Shown: positions 54,301 to 64,000 of the stretch, one piece after another | How positions within the stretch are numbered: position 1 is the stretch's first letter | Layout: every line of letters starts with the position of its first letter | Assembly (NCBI GenBank): GCA_036873755.1 | Contig: JAVTVY010018785.1 | Location: forward strand, 1 to 64,000 | Length of the DNA stretch: 64,000 nt | Origin: Hanleya hanleyi | Taxonomy: Eukaryota; Mollusca; Polyplacophora; Lepidopleurida; Hanleyidae | Direction of reading: 5' to 3' | Program-made: the position numbers and the translations under genes | The notes under the pieces: model-generated | Databases searched by the model: none | What the model was told of the DNA's origin: nothing | What the model saw: the letters and a program-made list of their open reading frames with translations, nothing else

Positions 54301-54968
54301 GCATGCGTACTGGCGCACAAGCAAGATGAATTTCCGCCTTACGATTTTTTCTTTCGTCAAATTTATCTGAGACGCGACTGGATCCACATTTCACGATATT
54401 AGGGTGGAAAAATTGTCAGTGGGGATAATGTCGAGTGGGGATATTGTCGAGTGGGGATAATTAGTGGGGATAATGTTGAATGGGGATAATTAGTGGGGAT
54501 AATGTCGGGTGGGGATAATGTCGAGTGGGGATAATGTCGAGCGGGGATAATGTCGAGTGGGGATAATGTCAAGTGGGGATAATTAGTGGGGATAATGTCG
54601 AGTCGGGATAATGCCGGTACCCCGTAATATGCTGCTTTATGTGCACTTTGAGGTATCCTTGCATGGCCTATTCGAAAGCTCAAAGATGAATGCTGGTAAA
54701 TAAGGAAAATGAAGCCCATACAACGTTTGCGTCAAACCTCACTGAGATAGGATTATCATAATCCATATATACTCACCTGTCTTTCAGCCTTCAGTATGTG
54801 TACTAGTTGGACATCACGTCTGGAGGGTTGGGCGTTGAGAGATGTTATTGCAAATCCCGCCATTGTTTGGGCATCTTGACTGTTAACATCAATGTCTTCT
54901 CGACCCCCGGGTAGCGGAGCCAGGACAACGGACAACGACGTCAAGGCAAGGACAAATGACTTCAACAT
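42394..54968 (-). CDS. Cystatin B: secreted two-domain cystatin, five exons
   Basis: Exons: 54777-54968, 46549-46608, 45312-45551, 44259-44366, 42394-42477 (227 codons), phase-0 introns. Exon 1: signal peptide MLKSFVLALTSLSVVLA, then DVNSQDAQTMAGFAI. Domain 1 keeps Q-VVSG across intron 1 (...AERQ / VVSGINYFLELEV) and the second hairpin PW (VTVYDEPWTHT), so it looks able to inhibit papain-type proteases. Domain 2 starts in exon 3 (MNVQSAAKAAVRDINNR); its loop in exon 4 is GVLIHDYRLEI, so QVVSG is lost, while exon 5 keeps FQPWMYP and the final Cys pair. Intron 1 (8.2 kb) holds a split-repeat element. Exon 2's end is the template of a 21-unit minisatellite. The frame is intact end to end. Confidence 0.87.
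42618..43680 (-). pseudogene. Best-preserved copy of the Penelope-like RT family
   Basis: The frame 43675-43211 reads RYINDLLAVDNRYINDAV (YIDD altered to YIND), then DLQETTDIPTGTSYLDLYLY, LSRRLYDKRDDYNFDIVNYP, FLDSNIPVGPAYGVYISRLV and RLHSKFLKFGDTYR, the sequence order of Penelope-like RT C-termini. A 160-bp segment is then tandemly duplicated (43017-43176 and 43177-43338), after which comes the GTTACGAAACGTAAC palindrome and the tail to 42618. The RT core upstream of YIND is missing. It lies in intron 4 of cystatin B. Confidence 0.7.
45825..46600 (-). repeat. 35-bp minisatellite containing the exon 2 / 5' splice-site junction of cystatin B
   Basis: About 21 units. On the gene strand each reads CACAGAGCACGGAGGAAGCA then AGGTAAGCAATCAGC: the last 20-odd bases of exon 2, the GTAAGC donor and the first intron bases. 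The unit at 46549-46580 is the real exon end. About 18 units keep GTAAGC; a few have lost it (for example near 45903 and 46440). Paralogue C has only two units (60200-60270). Confidence 0.9.
46618..46968. mobile_element. Fold-back insertion flanked by a 15-bp direct repeat
   Basis: Both ends carry ACAAGTAAAGTGTTG (46618-46632 and 46954-46968). The paralogous intron in copy C reads straight through with a single such site, so the intervening 320 bp is an insertion. Inside, arms of about 67 bp (46630-46696 and 46853-46919) are essentially perfect inverted repeats (GAATTAGGAACGTAAAACTG...). It lies 10 bp from the exon 2 acceptor. Confidence 0.85.
47125..47205. repeat. Minisatellite of CCCCAC-CGACATTTT units
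   Basis: About five units of 15-16 bp (CCGACATTTCCCCCACCGACA...). The reverse complement is the same word family as GTCGAGTGGGGATAAT at 54410-54615. Confidence 0.75.
48254..50480. other. Internal region of the split-repeat element, no gene
   Basis: AT-rich with poly-A tracts near 49424-49444 and 50339-50353. Short open frames only, none with a domain. Confidence 0.5.
50485..51145. repeat. Tandem repeat, about 145-bp unit, five copies
   Basis: Units start near 50487, 50634, 50778, 50927 and 51024 with ACTGAAATGTGAGCAGTCAA, followed by ATGCTGACCTC and AATTCAGTTCAAGTCACTAT. The fourth copy is shortened by an internal deletion. Confidence 0.85.
51146..53877. other. Internal region with dispersed GGGGTCAACCTCCCC words
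   Basis: Between about 51700 and 52460 the word GGGTCAACCTCCCC or close variants recurs about eight times at irregular spacing, with GTGACAAA between. A longest frame of 145 codons (51522-51085 minus) overlaps the start; no domain seen. Confidence 0.55.
54410..54615. repeat. Minisatellite of GTCGAGTGGGGATAAT units
   Basis: About twelve units of 15-16 bp (GTGGGGATAATGTCGA, with TTAGTGGGGATAAT variants). The reverse complement reads as open frames, which are artefacts. It lies just outside B2 of the split-repeat element. Confidence 0.85.
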
Positions 54969-55139
54969 ATTAGATCGGGGTTCTCGTGAGTAAGAGTTAA
55001 ACAATATTGTAGTCAGGTTAGGATATCTGTATACACAGGTCACATTTTCAGAGACCTTCTGGTCTTCTTCCCACAGATGACCATTCCTTGCTGTCATATC
55101 CTATAGCCTGTCAGAATGACTACTGAAACTTCATTGTGT

Positions 55140-57330
55140 GTATTATTGCTCTCTATTTTCTGACAAGTTTGACGACTGTTAATCGTATTACAATTGTATA
55201 CAAATATGGTTCTTGTTCTGATTCTCTTCACTCAATCTTTTAAACTTCAAACCAGACATTCTGTGTTTCCGTTCTCATAATCTTGTTTAGAATACAATAT
55301 TTTGGAGAAGTTACGTTGTTCCTGTACGATATCCTTTGTATTGTATATATTTTGTACAGATTCTATTAGTATAATTCTTTTTTGTTCAGTCCCAAGAAGT
55401 GTTTTATAGTTTATTTTCTCCTTCCTTCGTTCCTCTGGCCTTTGTCTTTATAATAATTCCCTCGATTTTTTCGTTTTATGCTCTTCTTTTTTACGTCATT
55501 TATATTACGTTTATTGTTTCTTTCTCGACCTTTCTATAGTACTCTCTAATTTTTTCTTCTTCTCCTTCTCCCGACTTTTCGACAAATTCCTCTCAAATTC
55601 CAACAAATGTCGCGTTCCAAATGTTATATCAGTAGTTGAAAGGTCAAGGTCACTGGGGCCAAACAATCTGAAAATATTGAAAGATGCATTTTCTTGCGAG
55701 TGGATCTTTGATGGGAAGACGGAGTATCCCAAAAACAAAACTGGGGTCGAAAGTTAAGATCTAGAATTTGGAACAAAAATCAGGAAATAATCGAATTTCA
55801 AATTATTTTTTGGAGTGGATTCATCAGAGACAGTTGAGATTGTCAAAGGTCAAACAAATCAAAGGTCAATGTCACAATGCCACTACAAAACAAAGAAGAA
55901 GAAGAAATGGTTGAAAAAGTTGCCTGTGCTATTACTCCATTGCAAGGATGTAGATTGTGAAACTTTAGGAAAACCTCACGCTTTTGGAAAACAAGAAAAC
56001 TATTGAGGTCGAAAGGTCAAAGGTCAATGCCATTGGGTATAATACACCCAGGAATCCATTGAAAATCACATTTTTGTGAGAATCGATGTGTCGGGTACCA
56101 GGATTGAGGTCAAAAGGCCATCGGTAAAGGTCACTGACCACATCAACTCTTTGGAAGACGAAAGGTTCATAGATTTCGGTTTAATGACATATTACATAGT
56201 GCCAGTTATGTTCTTGCACTTTTTCCATTTCTAGTTCTTCATGTATATTATTCTCGATCGTTTTAATAGTTGACGTTTTTTTTTATTGCCCCCTTCCCGA
56301 CTTTTAGAGGCACGGTCTTCAGAAACAGTTGATCTGTTACAGTGAGTTGTAATTTCTCTGGGAATAATTTTAATGTTTCCTGCTTCCTAATGCAGCGATG
56401 AATATTCATCAATTGTTGCGCTTATAACTTTATTTGTCAGATCCATATATTCCAGGTCTTCAAGGGAGCTATTAAGTTTCAAATATCCTCCTTCTTGTTC
56501 TGAGTTAAAAAAATTTGCAGTTTAAATTGATAACAAAGTGGTCAGTCTTGTAGCCTGTCAAGGATCAGTACTAGTTAAGAAAAGTCTAAGCGAGCTATAA
56601 TTTCCTTAGATTTTTTTCTCAATGTGTATTTGCAGCCCTGGTAACTCAACAACATTAAATATACTTTACCATGTTTGACACTTTCTCTACCGTTAGGGTG
56701 ATTTCACAGTAAAATGAACAAATGACCGTACTCGACAAACCTTTTGCAGCAGAGTTTATTCATAATATCACTTGTTCCCATTCCGGTTACAGAAAGCATT
56801 CGCTAATTTGCCATCACGAGGAGAAAGGCAGTCATATGAAACACCAGTTTGGATTTTCAGATGGCAGATGTAAATTTTATCCAGCACACCAATGAATAAT
56901 TCTTTTCTCGTCACACAAAAAAGCGAACAAACGAAGCGAAGTTGGTGTGTACAATTGAACTGCATTTTCTGGGGAATGGATCGTCGCCGCGTGACAAATC
57001 AGAGCACAATTGTTCAGTGACACTGGTATTCGTTTTCGAGTTTGTAATTCGGAAGTGTCCAAGGCTGAAAGTGGACCTTTACTATACAAGTCTGATTCTG
57101 AAAAACACCCCAGTAAACATGTTAATACATTTCACCGTACACTCATCGAAGGGATAGAGCAAAATTCAAATCAATGACATTGATGCTGCTCTCGAAGGAC
57201 CGCTAACCATTTCATACAATTCTCAATTAATCTCAAATATGAGACTTCCAACGAACACTGATCAGACGTTTCAGTCTCTTTTTATTATGTCATGCTTGAG
57301 ATATATTAGTAGATATTCTCCACAAAATCA
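55140..57330. repeat. Intergenic segmental duplication, copy 1 (cystatin B to C spacer)
   Basis: Matches 61500-63950 in order and orientation: for example GTATACAAATATGGTTCTTG (55197 and 61568), blocks with AAAGGTCAAGGTCACTGGGG, and the cystatin exon 5 region at the end. The duplicated unit therefore runs from upstream of one cystatin gene through the last exon of the next. Confidence 0.8.
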
Positions 57331-58170
57331 TACCCTAACTACATGAAAGCACAAACGTCCATTTTGAAACGCACGTTGATGATATTTGACGCCTCCTCCT
57401 CTATTGTAATACACAATGTTACATTTGGTGATTTGCCTTGACTGAATCACCGAAATTTATTCAAATTTGACAGTCACTGGACGGTGCATGTATCCATTAT
57501 GCTCTGAATGTGCATCTGGAAGTCCAAATAGCTGAGGTGGCATTCAACACATTGTCGGGTCTTTCGCTCATTAAGAGTTCGGGGTGCATGCGTTAATGTC
57601 CTACTTCCCGGAGGCGCATCCTTCCCGGCGACGCATCGGCCAAGCTGGCTGCAGACAGTCCTAACCAGATCATGATCCACCTCCCAGAGACGCACTGTCT
57701 CGAGACGCATCCTTCCCGTAGGCGCATCGGCTGCGTGCTGTGGCTAACCCTCACCCCATCTTATTCGCAATTGAGAGTTATTCTTTATACATTGGTACGT
57801 GTGGGCGGTTGCACCAAGAAAATAGTAAAAGTTGTCGTATGACGTGAAGGTATGTATAATATGAATAATATCTCTGTAATATATATTTACCTCGCTACGG
57901 GCGTCAGGTCCGGCATTCAGTGTTCATCCGTTGTCCACAAGAATTTCCGCGTCGTTGGTCGAAATATCATTTCATTCCAAGCTATTCTGAGGATGACTCA
58001 CCGAGCCGTTTTCTTGAACAGTACACTTGGTCAGGTCAATTGTCGGCACATTACTGCAGTTGGTCTGTCCCATGACGATTTCTAATCTGTACTCGTAAAA
58101 CTGCAAGAATATTCAATCTTCTCTGAATGGAAATGTGTGAATACAAATGAACAGAAAAGAAACAGAATAA

Positions 58171-58811
58171 TGCTCAAGTCTGTCCATTTTAATTAGTCGT
58201 CTACTTTGGAGCTTTTCAAAAATCATACATGTAGTTAACCACGCATAAATTTTTGCGGCGTGTATAACAAACTGAACTCTGCAAATTGACGACACTTACT
58301 CTCTGATAGTGGAAATATAACAGGCTTGAAATAACCTGTAATTCTCTCCAATACATCAGTTTCATGTACTGGGGCTTAATTACGTAGGGAGACGTCATAA
58401 TCTATTCGTGTTCATCGGCATAAAGATAAACAATGCCGTATACGGCCATAAAAATATATACAGTTTATAATTCAGCAATTTCACTAAACATAAAATATAA
58501 GCAACACACCCACAAACCGCCTATTATTACTTTGTTGGCATCAATGACCGTTGTCAACTCGAACACGAATACATTATGAGGCCTCTCTATGTAATTGAAC
58601 CGCGATACATGAAACAACTGTACTGGAGTTTTATATGGAGCTAATTACAAAGTTATCCCAGGAGTGATCTATTATCAATATCACAAAGTGATTGTGGTCA
58701 TTTTGTAGAGTTCAGTTTGTTATACATGCTTCAAAGAAGAAAATTTATGCAGAGTTAACTGTTGATTTTTAACGAGCTCCAAAGTAGACGACTAATTAAA
58801 ATGGACAGACT
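58171..58811. repeat. Fold-back element with arms of about 230 bp
   Basis: The outer ends read AGTCTGTCCATTTTAATTAG on the left and its reverse complement on the right. About 100 bp of strong inverted similarity (including GTCGTCTACTTTGGAGC) is followed by weaker similarity to about 58400 / 58560. It lies in intron 3 of cystatin C, about 70 bp from exon 4. No coding frame. Confidence 0.8.
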
Positions 58812-59082
58812 ATCAGTACCTTCGAACTTAGGGCAAATTCACATAGTATAAAATTTTCCTGTGTGTTTGCTTGCGAAACTTTCTCTAGTCTCCAACTAAT
58901 CGGGCAGAGGAGGTGAGTATTAGGGAGAGCAATGAATGAGGATTGATAGCCTTACTACTGGTCCCTACCATTAGGATTCAGAGGTCCATATATAATTGGG
59001 TAACTGATAAGTTCACTTTGAGTAAACTCAAGGTGTCCTGTACAGATTGCGCCTTTTGCTTCTAGCTGGAGTCATTATCGTA

Positions 59083-59363
59083 CACTGTAAATCATATGTT
59101 TAGGGTTAGAACACTAACAGTTAGGTTCCGTTCGAGCACACGTTTCAGCCTTAACGTATTTAGAGTTTAAACATCTTGGCGTTTAGGATTTAAACCGATG
59201 TGTTTAGATTTAAAAGACCTATGTGTTTATAACCTAAACGTCTATGCGTTTATAACCTAAACTCCATGTGTTCACAGCCTAAACGCGATTAGGCCGGAAC
59301 GTGTGCTCAAACAGAACCTCGCTTTTAGTGTTCTAACGCTAAACATGTAATTTAGAGTGTAGT
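59083..59363. repeat. MITE with 70-bp inverted repeats starting ACACTSTAAAT
   Basis: Arms 59083-59153 and 59293-59363 (GTTAGAACACTAA, GAGCACACGTT). The centre has repeated GTTTATAACCTAAACG words. It lies in intron 3 of cystatin C. Confidence 0.85.
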
Positions 59364-60304
59364 TATCAAAGGTTTGAATAGTCTGTTTAAAACGGACGAT
59401 TGATTCTCCTAAAGACAAGACTCCATTGGTAGCTAAAATGTAACTGCACTACAATCGCATCGACAATGCATAAGCCAGCTAAACAAATTCCTATACATAA
59501 CACAGCGGATATTAAATATTACTTCAAGTAGGAATGCCACAATTCGCAACAGTAAATACTACCACAGTAGGCACGGATCATTCGTACATGTATGCACGAA
59601 ATTTCATTAACACGACATTGCCTCGCATACATAATTTTTTCTGATTTTCAATATGCTATTGTCTGTGAGATGACACGATATGATAAGAACTAGATACTAA
59701 CCTGAACTTCTGCGCTGTTCACGCGGATCGGATCAAACGATTGGCATACATGGCATCAATACGGTTGTTAATATCTCGGACAGCGGCCTTGGCAGCGCTC
59801 TGTACATTCAGGGAACCTGTATCTACCTTGTTGGATGCGAGTCCAATGGGAATCTGCCGTCTGTGCTGTACATGACATATGAAAGCCGTAACCTCTCTAG
59901 TGTGCGTCCATGGCTCATCATACACTGTGACCTTACACAACTCAGTCTTCATGAAAATTCAAGCGAAACAGTCAAATGTGGTATCAAATCCAGCAGCCTT
60001 TATTTGCCGAATACAATGCACTGTATAGTATCTTGTCTACATTCACAAGACATGCTCACTACACTTGGTAAAATACTTACCGAGTTATTTGTTATGAACT
60101 TCTGATTTGAACCGTGAGATTAAATGAAGCTATCGATATTAGTTCAAGCTCACAATTATTCGAAGCGTTGACCACCTGTGTACCTGATCAAGTAAAACTG
60201 ATTGCGTACCTTGCTTCGCCCGTGATCTGTGACTTATAGCTTACCTTGCTTCCTCCGTGCTCTGTGACTTCCAATTCCAAGAAGTAGTTTATTCCAGACA
60301 CGAC

Positions 60305-61158
60305 CTGAGAATGACATTAAATTGTTGTAACAGTCAAACGGGTTATAACAATATGATAGAATTTTTTGCGAGGAATTGAGGTATTGTGTCCATCAGATCC
60401 AGTGAGTATCCATTCGATCTGTTACCGGTACAATGATAGTAAATTGAGATAATTTGCATGATGGTCAACATATCTGCGTGTAATAGGGCGTTTCCCAGAT
60501 GGTCACATCCGACTGGTCCCGTTACACCTGACATCGGTGCAATCACATTCATACAACGAAGACACACCTCCAGAAAGCGATCGATTGAAATGATCCCATG
60601 GTGGGCCTCGAAGTGCCCCCATCACAAAATAAAAAGCATATCATTTTCCTGTGGTCTGCCGCCGATTTTATTTTGTTTTCAAATATGTTAGGCCGTTTGT
60701 AATATGATTTTTCTTAAGATAAACAAAGAAGCATGCTCCACTAGAGTGAGAAATAAAATAGCTAATTCGCACAACTTCGTTTTGGTCTCGCGTAGACTCC
60801 CCAAGTCTTGCGCCTCGTGAAACTGACATGTTTGCATGTCTTAGAAATATTTGAATACAGATAATTTCATTGGCTCGTTTAAATGGGGCCGACATTTGAC
60901 CGCATGCTTTGGGAACAACTTTCGAACTGGATTATCTCCCTCTAAATAGATGGCGCCGTGTGAAATACATGCCGAATCACAGCGAAAATCTAAGGGTAGT
61001 GCTAAGTGAAACGTGAAATGCCCTTAGCAAGCTAAGATGGAGGCGATGTGTTTACTTTAGGGTGACCTTGCTTGGCCTATATTTGATAACTTCATGAACA
61101 CTGGTTAATGAGGAATTCACGTAGATGTGCTTTCTGAGATGGGATTGTGTATACTCAC
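60305..61158. other. Intron 1 of cystatin C, no element recognised
   Basis: Ordinary AT-rich sequence of about 0.85 kb, roughly a tenth the length of intron 1 in copy B. No repeat or gene found. Confidence 0.5.
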
Positions 61159-61499
61159 CTGTCTTTCAGCCTTCAGTATGTGTACAAGTTGGACATCATG
61201 TCTGGAGGGTTGGGCATTGAGAGACGTTATAGCAAATATCGCCATTGTTTGGGCATCCTGACTGTTTACATCAATGTCTTCTCGACCTCCGGGTAGCGGG
61301 GCCAGGACAACGGACAACGACAAGGCAAGGACATATGACTTCAACATATTAAGTCGACGTTCTCGTAGGAAAGAGTTAAACAATATTGTAGAATCAGGTT
61401 AGGATATCTGTATATACGGGTCAAATTACCTTCTGGTCTCCTTCCCACAGATGACCGTTCCTTGCTGACGTATCCTATAGCGAGTCATAATGATCACTT

Positions 61500-62282
61500 C
61501 AATGTGTGTAATATGGCACTCTATTTTCGGACAACAAATGTCACAATTGTTAATCGTATTACATTTGTATACAAATATGGTTCTTGTTCTGATTCTCTTA
61601 CATTCAATCTGTTAAAATTCAAAGACGCCAGAATTTTTCTGTATTTCCATTTTCCTAATCTTGTTTGGAATATAATATTTTGTAGAAGTTACGTTGTTCT
61701 TGTACGATGTCCTTTGTATGGTATATATTTTGTCCCGATTCTAACAGTATAATTTCTTTTTTCCAGTCCCAAGAAGTATTTTGCAGGTTCTTCCTCCGTT
61801 CATCTGGCCTTTGTCTTTATAATAATTCCCTCGATTTATTTTGTCTGATAGTCTCATTTTTTAACCTCATTTATATTACGTTTATTTTTTCTTCATCAAC
61901 CTGAGTAAACAAGCTTTCTATATTACTCTCTATTTTCTTCTCCTCCCGACTTTCGTTATTTAGATTCTTTTCAACAAATTGACCGATTTCTCTCAAATTC
62001 CAGCAGATGTCGCGTATTTCAAAAGGTCAAGGTCACTGGGGCCAAACAATCTGAAATTATTGAAAGTCGCATTTTTTGCAAGTGGATATATGAGGGGAAG
62101 ACGAAGAATCCCAAAGCAAACTAGGATCAAAATTCAAGATAAAAAATTTGACCCAAAAAGCAGGAAATAATCGAATTTCAAATTACCCTTTTGAGCGGAT
62201 ACATCAGAGAAGATATGTCAGGTGAAATTGGCAAAGGTCAAATAGATCAAAGGTCAACATCACAAAAATGCCACCACAAAAA

Positions 62283-62314
<32 letters not shown>

Positions 62315-63950
62315 GAGGAAATGGTCGAAAAAAAATTCTATTCTATTTCTCCATTCCAAGGATGTAGATTGTGATCAAACTTTTGAAAAACCTCACGCTT
62401 TTGGCAAACAAGAAAACTATTGAGGTCGAAAGGTCAAAGGTCCAGACCATTGGGGATAATACAATCAGGGATCCATTGAAACTCACATTTTTATGAGTGG
62501 ATGCATTAGTGTGAATCGATGTGTCGGGTACCAGGACTGAGGTTCAAAGATCAACGGCGAAGGTCATTGACCACAGCAACTCTTGGAAGCCGAAAGGTTG
62601 GTAGATTTCATTTTAATGACGTAGTTCTTAGTGCCAATAGGCGCTTGTTCTATTTCCCTTCTAGTTTCTGGTTTGCCTATTATTCTCGATCTTTTTCATA
62701 GCTGACAAATATTATACCCCCTCCCTGCCTACCGATTTTAGAGCCGGTGTGGAGGCTAAGAATGTCGGGTGGTTAAGAGTGTCCGGCTATCTTCTAACCC
62801 AGCTAGGACACTATTTCCACATTGGGGACAAGTGTCCGTCCTCAGTTGCAATAGAAAAGGATAGGAGAAAGGACACTAATCACCAAGACATTCTTATCCA
62901 TCACACAGGCAAGGTCTCCAGAAAAATATATCTGCTATAGTGAGTTGTAACTTCCCTGTGAATAGTTTTAATGTTTTCTCGACTGTAATGTTCATCGATT
63001 GTTATGAAGATTTATCGATTGTTCCGCTTATAACTTTATTAACCAGCTCCATATATTCCAGGTCTTCCAGGTAGCTATTCATTCTCCAATATCCTCCTTC
63101 ATGTCATGAGTTCATAACTTTGCCGTTTAAAGTCATAACAGATTGATCAGTTTTGTAGCCTGGTTAAGCATCAGTGCTGCTTAAGAAAAAGTCTAAGTGA
63201 ACTAGTTTCCTTAGATTTTTGCCCAATGTGTGTTTGCAGACCTGGTAACTTACTAACAATATATTTACTTATGTTTCTTTATCATGTCTGACATTGTTTC
63301 TCTACATTTAGGTTGATTCACAGTAAAATAAAAAAGTTACTTGACAGTTTTCAGCAGAATTTATTCATAATATCACTTTCTCCTATTCCGGTTACAGCGG
63401 CCATATGGGACACAGTTTGGATATTGAGATGGCAGAAGTAAATTTTATCCAGCACGCCAATAAATAATTCTCTTCTCGTCAGACAAAAAAGCGAACAAAC
63501 GAAGTGAAGTAGGTGTGTAAAATGGGAATAACTGAAATGCATTTTCTGGAAATGGACCATCGCCTCGTGACAAATTCTGGGAAATGGACCATCGCCTCGT
63601 GACAAATTAGGGCACGGTTGTTCAATGACACTGGTATTCGTTTTCGAGTTTGTAAAACGGATACATCCAAGGCTGAAAGTGGACGTGTACTGTACAGGTC
63701 TGGTTCTGAAAAACATCCGAAATAAACATGTTAATACATTTCAAAGTATACTCATCGAAAGGATAGAGCAAAAATTGAAAAACTGGCGCAGTAGTGGTAG
63801 CCATTATCGTTCTCTTTCGGTCTCAATTTTGAATTTATCTCAAATATGAGACTTCTTACCAAAACTTACTGGCCGTCCCAATTTTTTTTAACGTCATGTT
63901 TGAGATATATTATTAAGTATTCTCCACAAAATCATACCCTGATTACAAAA
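61500..63950. repeat. Intergenic segmental duplication, copy 2 (cystatin C to D spacer)
   Basis: Diverged counterpart of 55140-57330, longer owing to small insertions such as the (AAC)n at 62287-62314 and extra sequence near 62740-62900. It ends with exon 5 of cystatin D. Confidence 0.8.
63622..63705 (-). CDS. Cystatin D, last exon (gene continues beyond the window)
   Basis: 84 bp after a CAG acceptor: NQTCTVHVHFQPWMYPFYK, ending NEYQCH and stop at 63622-63624. It has the same length and phase as exon 5 of copies A, B and C, with the domain 2 PW retained. The other exons would lie to the right of the window. This shows that the cluster has at least four members. Confidence 0.85.
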   Translation of the reverse strand, partial: NQTCTVHVHFQPWMYPFYKLENEYQCH

Positions 63951-64000
63951 CTGTTTGTTTTACACTTTTATGTATGTAAGGTATGATTTTTTTGGAGAAT

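Larger units (their letters stand above)
57014..61347 (-). pseudogene. Cystatin C: five-exon paralogue with a frameshift in exon 3
   Basis: Exons: 61159-61347, 60245-60304, 59702-59946, 58002-58100, 57014-57097, with the splice sites of copies A and B. Exon 1 encodes the signal peptide (MLKSYVLALSLSVVLA) and domain 1 keeps Q-VVSG and VYDEPWTHT. In exon 3 a 5-bp tandem duplication (GGATC twice at 59725-59734, once in copy B) makes the exon 245 instead of 240 bp and brings a stop at 59719-59721. The product would be a single-domain cystatin of about 160 residues, or the transcript would be degraded. Exon 4 is 9 bp shorter (FYEYRLEIVMGQTNC) and lacks the second QVVSG loop; exon 5 keeps FQPWTLP. 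Confidence 0.82.

Noticed and set aside
54399..54719. 106-codon minus frame rich in DIIP/HSTLSP as a protein
   Set aside because: Direct translation of the GTCGAGTGGGGATAAT minisatellite.
57474..57710. An extra cystatin C exon in the 78-codon frame ending near 57474
   Set aside because: Exon 4 joins exon 5 in phase without it, the related region in copy B (about 43920-44060) is not open in the same way, and no splice sites were convincing.

Overview
This window looks like nuclear DNA of a marine invertebrate. I favour a mollusc, possibly a gastropod, but that is inference from spliced genes, AT-rich introns and the mix of transposons; no taxonomic marker was seen. Two stories dominate.

(1) A tandem cluster of secreted two-domain cystatin genes lies on the minus strand. 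Three complete five-exon copies can be built by hand with GT/AG boundaries and phase-0 introns: A (15745 to 4072), B (54968 to 42394) and C (61347 to 57014). The last exon of a fourth copy (D) is at 63705-63622. Copy C carries a 5-bp duplication that breaks its second domain. Copy B carries a 21-unit minisatellite made from its own exon-2 end plus 5' splice site. The spacer between B and C is repeated between C and D, so the cluster grew by segmental duplication.

(2) Between A and B sits an endogenous Maverick/Polinton (adintovirus-like) element, about 28655-38594, with terminal inverted repeats. All genes are on the minus strand: adenain-like protease, major capsid protein, a basic core-like protein, penton-like protein, a proline-rich protein, a pVI-like amphipathic protein, FtsK/A32-type packaging ATPase, a small membrane protein, DDE integrase with chromodomain, a duplicated small gene of unknown function, and a tail-anchored protein. 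No DNA polymerase gene is present between the TIRs. Several genes are broken, so this copy is a fossil, but the layout and TATA boxes are clear. The right TIR runs into a satellite of about 152 bp period carrying an NRF1-like palindrome in each unit. The same satellite lies at 23640-24245 beside a C2H2 zinc-finger gene of a kind I associate with Polintons, itself flanked by inverted repeats.

Layout: 0.6-1.5 kb, L1/Tx1-type RT remnant. 4-15.7 kb, cystatin A, whose intron 3 holds an intact-looking APE/RT LINE (5.1-8.9 kb) and a poly-G-ended MITE. 14.5-18.5 kb, fragments of a Penelope-like RT family that recurs at 10.4, 36.5 and 42.6-43.7 kb. 18.5-21.8 kb, MITE and unannotated DNA. 21.9-24.6 kb, zinc-finger unit and satellite. 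24.6-28.6 kb, gene-poor DNA with fold-backs. 28.7-40.1 kb, capsid element and its right-hand arrays. 40.9-42.1 kb, non-LTR 3' end and an unidentified ORF. 42.4-55 kb, cystatin B, with a 6.7-kb split-direct-repeat element in intron 1. 55-64 kb, duplicated spacers, cystatin C and the end of D.

No tRNA, rRNA or CRISPR structure was recognised. Exon models and inverted repeats were read by eye; no alignment or search was run.
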